Shown here: positions 8,415-14,464 of the stretch, piece after piece
Numbering within the stretch: position 1 is the stretch's first letter
Layout: each line of letters starts with the position of its first letter
Notes under the pieces: model-generated
What the model was told of the DNA's origin: nothing
The model's database searches: none
The model's input: only the letters and a program-made list of their open reading frames with translations
Program-made: the position numbers and the translations under genes
Source: Anaerolineales bacterium
Lineage (GTDB): Bacteria > Chloroflexota > Anaerolineae > E26-bin7
Assembly (NCBI GenBank): GCA_004377365.1
Contig: SOHZ01000313.1
Span: 1 to 44,531, forward strand
Direction: 5' to 3'
DNA length: 44,531 nt

Positions 8415-9299
8415 TCATCTGGCACAGCGGAAGCCAAGGTTGTCGTTGGTCGCCTCTACGCTAGTACAACTGCGATAAGTCGTCCGCACCCGGTCACTCT
8501 CGGCGAACCAGCCTCCTCCCCCGATCACTTTGTACTTCTGGCCGAAATACTCAGACTGAAAGTCGCTGCCGGGATAGGCCTCGTACCAGTCAGACGTCCA
8601 CTCCCAAACGTTGCCGGCCATGTCGAACAGGCCGTAGGGACTGACGCTTTCGGCAAAGCTGCCCACTACCGTGGTGCCTCTGAGACCGCTGTCCTTGGTG
8701 TTGGCCTTGGTGGGGTCCCACTCGTTGCCCCAGGGATAGATCAGCCCCTCAGTGCCCCTGGCTGCCTTCTCCCATTCGGCCTCGGTGGGCAGGCGCTTGC
8801 CGAGCCACTGACAATAGGCTACAGCGTCGTTCCAACTGACCTCGACTACAGGATGCCTCTCCTTGCCCTCGCCCCGGCTGCGCCAGGTAGCACCATCAGC
8901 CGCCTTCTCCGCCTCGGTGGCGTAACCCGTCTCTTCCACGAATTTAGCCAAATCCTCGTTGGTTACCTCGAATAGGTCAATCTCGAAAGCATCAACAAAG
9001 ACGGTGTGGGCTGGCCTTTCCTCCTCCCGGCCCTGGTCACTGCCCATGATGAACTCGCCAGCAGGAATGGTCATCGTGAGGCTTTCCTCCCTTTTCTCCT
9101 CCGTAGGAATAGGAGTCGGCGTTGGCGGAGGCGGCAGGGGGGTGGGAGTGGGCAATATACTGACCGGCGTGGGCGTTACCACCGAGGGTGCAGCCGTGGC
9201 CTCAGCAGGCGTCGAGGGAGTGGGTTGAGCAGGAGGACCACAGCCGGTAACCAAGAGCAAGGACACAATCAGCCCGATGTATAGTCGCTTCATCAACAT
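8415..9299 (-). CDS. Lipoprotein with FGE/SUMF1-like (formylglycine-generating-like) domain
   Basis: The N-terminus is a lipoprotein signal with lipobox LLLVTGC. A Pro/Thr-rich linker (about residues 25-70) follows, then a SUMF1-type domain: IPAGEFIMGSD, HTVFVDAFEIDLFEVTN, RLPTEAEWEKAARG, YPWGNEWD, GLFDMAGNVWEWTSDWY and the ending NLGFRCAR. In true formylglycine-generating enzymes two catalytic cysteines lie about 25 residues before the NLGFRC end. Here that stretch (GGGGWFAESDRVRTTYRSC) lacks them, so sulfatase activation is unlikely. The fold also serves in binding proteins. The start at 9299 has GGAGGGG five bases upstream. The gene follows the prenyltransferase by 31 bases, so the pair may be one operon. 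Confidence 0.88.
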   Translation of the reverse strand: MLMKRLYIGLIVSLLLVTGCGPPAQPTPSTPAEATAAPSVVTPTPVSILPTPTPLPPPPTPTPIPTEEKREESLTMTIPAGEFIMGSDQGREEERPAHTVFVDAFEIDLFEVTNEDLAKFVEETGYATEAEKAADGATWRSRGEGKERHPVVEVSWNDAVAYCQWLGKRLPTEAEWEKAARGTEGLIYPWGNEWDPTKANTKDSGLRGTTVVGSFAESVSPYGLFDMAGNVWEWTSDWYEAYPGSDFQSEYFGQKYKVIGGGGWFAESDRVRTTYRSCTSVEATNDNLGFRCAR

Positions 9300-9330
9300 G
9301 ATCCCCTCCTTCTGCGGGACAGCCCACCAC

Positions 9331-10269
9331 TCAAAGACCCAACAACGTCGCCAGCACGTATCCCACCGTCAACAGCAGGTCGGTGCCCAGGATAGTCATC
9401 ACGTTGGCTCCCAAAGCCGGAATCAGTTTCGGGATGTCATTGTAGTGCTGCAAGGCCCCCTGCACCGCCTTAAAGGCCACTGGCAAGGTCAGCAGGCCAA
9501 CGAGGACAGGCAAGGGCATCAAGCGGAAAGCCACCCCCAGGATGATGCACAGGTAGGTTGCCGCTATCAGAACGGTGTACAACCGCCCGGCCTTTTTCGT
9601 GCCCAGGGCCATCACCAGGTTCCGCCGGCCCGCTTTCCTGTCAGCCTCCAGGTCGGGGAACTCGTTGAGGAGCAGGAGGTTGGCTGTCAGGAAGCCCGGC
9701 GGCAAGGCCACGACGAGGACCTCCCAGTTGTATCCACCCACCTGGACGAAGTAGGCCCCCAGGACCGCCAACGTACCCAGCCCCAGGCCAGCGAGGGGTT
9801 CTCCTATCTGCCAACGCGAAAAGAGAGGAGTGTAGAAATAAGCTGATAGGCCCCCGATCAAGAGGATGGGAAGCAGGCCCCAGCCCCGAACGGCCACGAA
9901 ATAGACTCCGATCACAGCGGCTAAGAACAGGCTGGCTACCCCGAGAATGTAGACCTTTGTCGGTTCCAAGAGGCCAGCGGTGAGGATGCCGCTGCCGCCG
10001 CTGAAAGGCGTGCGCTGGGTGTGGAAATCCAGCCTGCTACGGTAGTCGAAATAGTCGTTCAACACGTTGACGCTGATGTGCGCCAACACCGTGCCCACCC
10101 AGGCCAGCAGAAAATAGGCCAGGTTAAAGCTTCCCTGGTGCCAGGCCACCGCCGTACCGATAGGCACCAGCACCACAGCCAGCAAGAGGAACTGGGGCCT
10201 GAGCTCCAGAAACCAGGTCTTGAGCGAGCCCGCTTGCAGCGGATCTGTTGACATCACTGGCTCACTCAT
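9331..10269 (-). CDS. menA: UbiA-family prenyltransferase, probably 1,4-dihydroxy-2-naphthoate polyprenyltransferase
   Basis: The protein has 312 residues with about eight membrane helices and the two Asp-rich substrate sites of the UbiA family: NDYFDY near residue 70 and DLEADRKAGRRN near residue 205. MenA attaches a polyprenyl tail to 1,4-dihydroxy-2-naphthoate in menaquinone synthesis. The N-terminal form (LKTWFLELRPQFLLLAVVLV) and RTPFSGGSG are MenA-like rather than chlorophyll- or heme-type, but another UbiA member cannot be excluded. AAAGGAG lies 11 bases before the ATG at 10269; the ATG at 10254 is an alternative. No other men genes are in the window. Confidence 0.8.
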   Translation of the reverse strand: MSEPVMSTDPLQAGSLKTWFLELRPQFLLLAVVLVPIGTAVAWHQGSFNLAYFLLAWVGTVLAHISVNVLNDYFDYRSRLDFHTQRTPFSGGSGILTAGLLEPTKVYILGVASLFLAAVIGVYFVAVRGWGLLPILLIGGLSAYFYTPLFSRWQIGEPLAGLGLGTLAVLGAYFVQVGGYNWEVLVVALPPGFLTANLLLLNEFPDLEADRKAGRRNLVMALGTKKAGRLYTVLIAATYLCIILGVAFRLMPLPVLVGLLTLPVAFKAVQGALQHYNDIPKLIPALGANVMTILGTDLLLTVGYVLATLLGL

Positions 10270-10337
10270 TGAAAAACAATCTCCTTTCTCTGTTTACATG
10301 CAGACTTACGAACCACACCTTGCGAGGCAGAGACCGC

Positions 10338-10352
10338 ATTGGGGCAGAGTTT
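10338..10352 (+). repeat. Left copy of 15-bp inverted repeat bracketing the IS/HEPN-MNT region
   Basis: ATTGGGGCAGAGTTT occurs here and, perfectly inverted, at 12336-12350. The pair encloses about 2.0 kb with the IS and the decayed toxin-antitoxin genes. Confidence 0.6.
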
Positions 10353-10382
10353 TCGCGTGGTCAGTTAGTCTGTGTGATTGAG

Positions 10383-10410
10383 TTGACATCTGGCGCGTTT
10401 GTGGTAAGAT
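10383..10410 (+). promoter_or_regulatory. Promoter facing the IS element
   Basis: TTGACA (10383-10388) and TAAGAT (10405-10410) are 16 bases apart, with TGG just before the -10. It points into the IS left end. It either drives transposase expression or was the promoter of a gene displaced by the insertion. Confidence 0.5.
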
Positions 10411-10488
10411 CGAGAATGTTGCACACCTTTAAGTTGTACGCCTTACGTCTTGATCACGTTTTCATGGGGAGATAAGATGACGTTGTAG

Positions 10489-10508
10489 TGACCCCCTAGA
10501 ATTGGACA
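10489..10508 (+). repeat. IS3-family left terminal inverted repeat
   Basis: It starts TGACCCCCT and ends ATTGGACA. It matches the reverse complement of 11720-11739 at 16 of 20 positions. Confidence 0.8.
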
Positions 10509-10553
10509 ACTACGATAGTTCAAGTAGAATAAGTCCAAGAAAGGGGAAATACA

Positions 10554-10859
10554 ATGCCAAAGCGTCGAACGTTTACACCCGAGTTCAAGGCCCAGGTGGT
10601 ACTCGAAGAGTTGACCGGGGTCAAGGACAAGGCCGAAATCTGTCGTGAGCACCAACTGAGGCCACAAGTCTTCACCCGCTGGAAAACGGAATTCCTGGAG
10701 CGAGCACCCGAGATCTTTGCCACCCAGCCCAGCAGGGGCGATGAGCAAGCGCGCATCGCCGATCTGGAGCGAATGGTTGGGCGGTTGACGATGGAGTTGG
10801 AAGTGGCAAAAAAAGCCTCGAATGTCTTGAGCTCCCTCTCGTCCAGAAACGGCAGGTGA
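10554..10859 (+). CDS. IS3-family transposase OrfA (DNA-binding subunit)
   Basis: The 101-aa protein begins KRRTFTPEFKAQVVLEEL, the helix-turn-helix of IS3-type OrfA, which binds the terminal repeats. Residues 60-90 form a leucine-rich coiled coil (IADLERMVGRLTMELEVAKK). It overlaps OrfB by four bases (GTGA), and OrfB lies in the -1 frame. Seven A residues at 10808-10814, read as A AAA AAA, form a slippery site near the 3' end. Slippage there would fuse OrfA residues 1-87 to the OrfB frame, making the full transposase. Confidence 0.93.
   Translation: MPKRRTFTPEFKAQVVLEELTGVKDKAEICREHQLRPQVFTRWKTEFLERAPEIFATQPSRGDEQARIADLERMVGRLTMELEVAKKASNVLSSLSSRNGR
10808..10814 (+). promoter_or_regulatory. 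Programmed -1 ribosomal frameshift site
   Basis: An A7 heptamer lies in the OrfA frame as A AAA AAA, followed by G. After slipping back one base the frame is open through SLECLELPLVQKRQ and straight into OrfB, the usual IS3 fusion junction. Confidence 0.8.
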
Positions 10860-11704
10860 TTGAGATGTTGGCTCAGGATTATCCCGTCACAGTCGTTTGC
10901 GATATGCTCGGTTGTGCCAGGAGCAGTTACTACCATCAGCCCGCCGAGCAGCCGGGCGAAGCGGAACTCAAGGCAGCCATCAAAACCGTGGCCGCTGAGT
11001 GGCCCACTTATGGCTATCGCCGCGTCACAGAGCAGTTGAAGCGTCAGGAATGGACAGTCAACCACAAGCGCGTACGACGCCTGATGCGGTTAATGGACCT
11101 ACAGGCCAAAACGAAGCGCAGAAAACGCCGCACAACGAACAGCGAGCACGATTTCCCCCGCTACCCGAACCTGGTCCAGGACCTGGAGATCGTGCGACCC
11201 GAGCAGGCCTGGGTGTCAGATATCACCTACGTCCGCTTGCGCTACGACTTTGTCTACCTGGCAGTGATCATGGACGTCTTCACCCGTGGCATCCGCGGGT
11301 GGCACCTGGGACGGAGCTTGGATCACACCTTGACCCTGACTGCTCTACAGCGAGCCCTGGCCAAGTATCCTGCACTAGAGATCCATCACTCCGACCAGGG
11401 CGTCCAGTATGCGGCTACCGCCTATACCCAGGTACTCCAGGATGTTCATGTCCAAATCAGCATGGCCGATGTGGGCGAGGCCTGGCAGAACGGCTACGCT
11501 GAACGTCTCATCCGGACCATCAAGGAAGAGGAAGTTGACTTGTCAGAGTACCTCGACTACAATGATGCCTACCGGCAGTTGGGTCGCTTTCTCGACGAGG
11601 TGTACATGCACAAGCGTATCCATTCTTCGCTGGGCTACCTCACCCCGGCCGAGTTCGAGGAACAGTGGCGAAAGGAGCAAGCTCTGGCCCTCGATTTGAA
11701 CTAA
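10856..11704 (+). CDS. IS3-family transposase OrfB (DDE integrase catalytic subunit)
   Basis: The 282-aa frame starts at a GTG overlapping the OrfA stop. The N-terminal part has the HTH_21-type region (YGYRRVTEQLKRQ). The retroviral-integrase core carries the catalytic triad: D122 in WVSDITYV, D180 in HHSDQGVQY and E216 in GYAERLIRTIKEE. The spacing D180-35-E216 is standard. It cuts and joins IS ends, most likely as the OrfAB frameshift fusion. The reading frame is intact. Confidence 0.94.
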   Translation: MIEMLAQDYPVTVVCDMLGCARSSYYHQPAEQPGEAELKAAIKTVAAEWPTYGYRRVTEQLKRQEWTVNHKRVRRLMRLMDLQAKTKRRKRRTTNSEHDFPRYPNLVQDLEIVRPEQAWVSDITYVRLRYDFVYLAVIMDVFTRGIRGWHLGRSLDHTLTLTALQRALAKYPALEIHHSDQGVQYAATAYTQVLQDVHVQISMADVGEAWQNGYAERLIRTIKEEEVDLSEYLDYNDAYRQLGRFLDEVYMHKRIHSSLGYLTPAEFEEQWRKEQALALDLN

Positions 11705-11719
11705 AAATCACCGAAAAAG

Positions 11720-11739
11720 TGTCCAATCTCAGGGGTTCA
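11720..11739 (+). repeat. IS3-family right terminal inverted repeat
   Basis: It reads TGTCCAAT through GGGGTTCA and pairs with 10489-10508. It begins 16 bases after the OrfB stop. Confidence 0.8.
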
Positions 11740-11822
11740 CTTCACTCTCAATATTATTGTACTTCATTCAGCGTACTTTGTCCAGCAGGAGCAACTTGGT
11801 TTTTGTCTACAGACCCTGTGAA

Positions 11823-11851
11823 TTGCCCCCCTGGCGAAGGTGGTGTATAAT
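11823..11851 (+). promoter_or_regulatory. Promoter of the decayed HEPN/MNT pair
   Basis: TTGCCC (11823-11828) and a perfect TATAAT (11846-11851) are 17 bases apart. The expected transcription start falls at or next to the ATG at 11858, so this message would be leaderless. Confidence 0.55.
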
Positions 11852-11857
11852 TGGGAC

Positions 11858-11962
11858 ATGGAATTCGACGCTTTAACCCAGCGTAGGATCGCTCAATATC
11901 TGGCGCACGCTCGTCAGGCGGTGGACACTGGCCGATTGGTATGGGAGCCATACCATGAATGA
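11858..11962 (+). pseudogene. N-terminal remnant of a HEPN-domain protein
   Basis: A 34-aa frame (MEFDALTQRRIAQYLAHAR and on to VWEPYHE) looks like the first helix of a HEPN-type nuclease subunit. It then stops, overlapping the ATG of the nucleotidyltransferase. HEPN proteins are normally over 100 residues, so most of the gene has been lost. The pairing with an MNT gene supports the identification, which otherwise rests on a short match from memory. Confidence 0.5.
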
Positions 11963-12331
11963 TACACTGAATTATCTGCAACCCCACGAACGGATGGCAC
12001 TAGACGACTATGTGAACCGTTTGCACCTGAGCCTGGGCGACAATCTCACGGGCTTGTGGCTCTTCGGCTCCAAGTCCCGGGGAGATTTCGAGCTCGGTTC
12101 TGATATTGACCTATTGCTGGTACTCAAAACCCAGCAACCTGAAACGCGTTGGCGCATCCGTGAGATCGCCGCCCAGTGCTCACTGGAGTACGACGTGCTA
12201 TTCAATACCACATCCTCGACCAGGATCGTTGGGACGAAGAGGTGCACTATCGAGGTACTCTCTGGCGTGAAATCCAGCGCGATGGTGTGTCCCTTCTTCT
12301 CGAGCGTGTTGCTGGCGCGCCGGGCAGATAA
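11955..12331 (+). pseudogene. MNT-type minimal nucleotidyltransferase (HEPN/MNT antitoxin), frameshifted
   Basis: The start and first 85 residues are clearly an MNT protein: GLWLFGSKSRGDFELGSDID carries the GSxxRG and DID catalytic motifs. After YDVLFNT the expected continuation (HILDQDRWDEEVHYRGTLW) is found in another frame and ends at TAA 12329-12331. A single missing base near 12215, in an ACC-CAC context, explains the break. In intact pairs the MNT protein AMPylates and silences the HEPN RNase. Here both partners are damaged. A sequencing error for the frameshift cannot be excluded. Confidence 0.75.
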
Positions 12332-12335
12332 TAGC

Positions 12336-12350
12336 AAACTCTGCCCCAAT
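12336..12350 (-). repeat. Right copy of 15-bp inverted repeat
   Basis: This is the reverse complement of 10338-10352 with no mismatch. Confidence 0.6.
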
Positions 12351-12369
12351 TCAATCTGGGAGCAGAGTT
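12337..12369. terminator. Hairpin after the MNT remnant
   Basis: AACTCTGC pairs with GCAGAGTT, and an inner CCCA/TGGG extends the stem. No T-run follows. It lies between the plus-strand scar and the 3' end of the large minus-strand block, and one arm is the 15-bp repeat. Confidence 0.4.
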
Positions 12370-12451
12370 GTAAACATCAGGACTTACCCTTCTTCAAGTC
12401 TGTTGCCGTTCCAGGTACGGGTCACGGCCCAACGACCACTTTATTGCCTCG

Positions 12452-12745
12452 CTACCCGGTCTCTTTGGACGCACAGAAAGCAGCGTATTCTCGCAGGAGC
12501 GCGGTTTTGTATCGTTCCTCGGCCGAAGGCGGGACGTAGTTGCGGGTTTTGACCATGGCCAGCAGTTCGTCACGAACCCCGTCCTCCGGCTCCCGTCCCA
12601 TGGTATAGAGTTGCTCAAAGACCGGCTTTAGCCCCACGATGCCAACGGTAAAGCCCCTGTCATCAATAGCCACCTGGGCCACCTCGGTATCGCCACCGCC
12701 GCAACATCCCGCCGTCCGCCACATCGTCGGTCCTCTCCCCGGCAT
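12452..12745 (-). CDS. Small CCGGG-motif protein sharing a domain with the DGC protein at 34 kb
   Basis: This 97-aa protein starts with a Cys/Gly knot (TAGCCGGGDTEVAQVAIDD). Next comes GIVGLKPVFEQLYTMGREPEDGVRDELL and a tail NYVPPSAEERYKTALLREYAAF. The C-terminal third of the protein at 34193-34939 has the same order: CECGSG, QKVAVNRR, ALPAIFEQFHQAG, NPIPDGEEEAYREALSREYATF. The two are diverged versions of one domain, with the Cys pair probably binding a metal or metalloid. A very strong ribosome site (GGAGGAGGT) precedes the ATG at 12745. It is the last gene of the minus-strand block. No biochemical role is known to me. Confidence 0.72.
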   Translation of the reverse strand: MPGRGPTMWRTAGCCGGGDTEVAQVAIDDRGFTVGIVGLKPVFEQLYTMGREPEDGVRDELLAMVKTRNYVPPSAEERYKTALLREYAAFCASKETG

Positions 12746-12814
12746 GGTCTACCTCCTCCGAAATCTATCCTCACACGATCATTTTCCGACCACCGGTCGG
12801 CGCGCTTACACGGT

Positions 12815-13039
12815 TCAGGTTCCATGGAAGCCGACTTTTACACCTTTGCCCGGCCAGACGATGGTCGGCACCTCCCGTCGCTGCCCATTGAGGGCCAGCA
12901 TCTCCTGCATCTGAGTTGGGTCTTCCAGCACATCATACGTGACGTAGGACAGGCCGTCGTGCTCTAGCTTTCGCTTCAAACCCCGCGTATAGGGACAGCC
13001 TTCCTTGGTATAGATTTCCACGGGTTTCATCTCGCTCAT
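12815..13039 (-). CDS. Glutaredoxin-family protein
   Basis: The 74-aa protein starts VEIYTKEGCPYTRGLKRKL, a thioredoxin fold with a CPYT active site of glutaredoxin type. Only the first Cys of the usual CPYC is present, so it fits monothiol chemistry. VPTIVWPGKGVKVGF carries the cis-Pro. Its ATG overlaps the stop of the radical SAM gene (ATGA), so translation is coupled. A role supplying reducing power or a thiol carrier to the adjacent maturase is inference. Confidence 0.82.
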   Translation of the reverse strand: MSEMKPVEIYTKEGCPYTRGLKRKLEHDGLSYVTYDVLEDPTQMQEMLALNGQRREVPTIVWPGKGVKVGFHGT

Positions 13040-14268
13040 GGGCACAGGATGATCCCTCTTGCCCACAGACAGTCCCCGCAGACCGGGAACTGGTTGCCGA
13101 AGCAATCCTCCTCGTTGGATTCGGCCAATTGGCAACCGCCGCAGTCGGCACATGGCGAAAAGTCGAACTGCTGTACCCGTGCCCGGAACTGCACGTACTC
13201 ATCGCGATCCCAAATGCGCGTGATCTCTTCCCGGCTGACGTTGCCCAATGTGTAACGCCGAATCATCTTCTCTCGTCCCAGAACGTAGCACGTGTAAGAG
13301 TGCATCAGTGCAACGCAGGGGCTTACTTCGCCATCCCAGGCGATGGCCACTGCCCCCTCCCCTACGAAGCGGCAATAGCCCTCCGCCCCGTCAGAACGCC
13401 TTGGCAGGGGATCAATAACTCCGCCATGCCGCAACAGCCCCAGCAGCGGCTCCAAGTACTCGCGACGCGCGTCCATCCGTGGTAGCACGATTTCTGGGAA
13501 CCACTTGGAGCGTACCAGCGAGTACGAACTGCCGGTCGCTAGCCAGTAGAGAATCTCTTCCTTGAACTCTTCGGTGTAGGGCAGCACATTCGTCACGACG
13601 ACAAAGCTCGCCTCCATTGAGTAGGCCAGGCGATGCAGGTTCGGCAATTCGGATACGTTGCGTCGTGTGACAACGAACTCGAGGCCGATCTCCGGGTTGT
13701 CACGAGAGTTCGCGCGACGCACGGTGTGTAGGCCATCCACATTCTCCTGCACCACGCGAAAGTCGGTGCCCGACCTGATGTCTGCGTGCGATTCCGGCGA
13801 GGTCCCATCCACTGAGACGACGAGCGTGTCTAGCCCGGCCATGACCAACCCCTCGGCCATCTCCTTGTCCAACAAGAGTCCGTTGGTGATCAGCTCTGTC
13901 TTTGCTCCCAGTTCCTTGGCCAGTGCCACCATCTCCACGATGTCGGGATGCAACAGCGGTTCACCGAACCCCCAGAAGGCCACGGTACGCAGCGACGCCA
14001 CTTCCCGCAGCCCGTCCACCAGTCGTCGGTACGTCGCCATCTCCATAGACCCCACCGGTTCACTCCAAGAGTTGCGCACGCAGACGCGGCAGCGCAGGTT
14101 GCAGGCTGTGGTTGGCTCGACGTAGACTTTGGCCAGTGGTGGGTCCGACGGATGTAGGAGCAACCCCTCAGAAGTTTCCCGAACCAGAAGTTCTGCGCCG
14201 GGCATCAAACCCCACCGGCGGCGCAATTCCTCTGACAGCCGCAGATCGCCGCTCTTACTTACCAGCAT
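13036..14268 (-). CDS. Radical SAM/SPASM protein, tungsten-cofactor oxidoreductase maturase type (copy 1)
   Basis: The radical SAM motif is CNLRCRVC. The C-terminus is a Cys-rich SPASM-like region: CADCGGCQLAESNEEDC, then CGDCLWARGIILCP. The N-terminal 45 residues (LVSKSGDLRLSEELRRRWG, then MPGAELLVRETSEGLLLHP) look like an AbrB/SpoVT-type swapped-hairpin fold. This architecture matches what is annotated as the tungsten cofactor oxidoreductase radical SAM maturase, which accompanies aldehyde:ferredoxin oxidoreductases. A second copy lies at 27215-28381. The ATG at 14268 has GGAAG at proper distance; an in-frame GTG at 14280 is the alternative. The substrate of the radical chemistry is not established. 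Confidence 0.83.
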   Translation of the reverse strand: MLVSKSGDLRLSEELRRRWGLMPGAELLVRETSEGLLLHPSDPPLAKVYVEPTTACNLRCRVCVRNSWSEPVGSMEMATYRRLVDGLREVASLRTVAFWGFGEPLLHPDIVEMVALAKELGAKTELITNGLLLDKEMAEGLVMAGLDTLVVSVDGTSPESHADIRSGTDFRVVQENVDGLHTVRRANSRDNPEIGLEFVVTRRNVSELPNLHRLAYSMEASFVVVTNVLPYTEEFKEEILYWLATGSSYSLVRSKWFPEIVLPRMDARREYLEPLLGLLRHGGVIDPLPRRSDGAEGYCRFVGEGAVAIAWDGEVSPCVALMHSYTCYVLGREKMIRRYTLGNVSREEITRIWDRDEYVQFRARVQQFDFSPCADCGGCQLAESNEEDCFGNQFPVCGDCLWARGIILCP

Positions 14269-14298
14269 CTTATCTTCCACGTGTGCGCACCTTGCCTA

Positions 14299-14464
14299 CT
14301 AGAAATCCACTGCTGTGACCGTCACTTCATACTGTCCGGCAATTTCATCTCGTCGTTCTTCTCGGGGCTCGCAGTAGAGGTAACAGCTCCAGGATACTCT
14401 GACTGGTCTCATCGGCTAGGGCTTTCACAAAGTCTTCGTACTGACAGCAGGTGATTTCATCCAC
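14299..14464 (-). pseudogene. Remnant of an ArsR-type regulator
   Basis: On the minus strand a frame opening at GTG 14464 reads EITCCQYEDFVKALADETSQ and SILELL, the usual N-terminus of an ArsR-family repressor. It then runs into a stop at 14345-14347. A second frame continues YCEPREERRDEIAGQYEV to a stop at 14299-14301. The DNA-recognition helix is missing. It overlaps the 3' end of moeA by eight bases. Confidence 0.55.

Larger units (their letters stand above)
10489..11739 (+). mobile_element. IS3-family insertion sequence, 1251 bp, apparently complete
   Basis: The element has two overlapping transposase frames, a slippery A7 tract and imperfect 20-bp terminal inverted repeats with 16 of 20 positions matching. 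The ends begin TGA and finish TCA, as usual for IS3 elements. I see no target-site duplication next to the ends: GTAG lies on the left and CTTC on the right. Both frames and all three catalytic acidic residues are intact, so it may still be active. Confidence 0.9.

Noticed and set aside
10489-11739. Target-site duplication around the IS
   Set aside because: Flanking bases GTAG and CTTC do not match; shifting the ends by two bases does not help.
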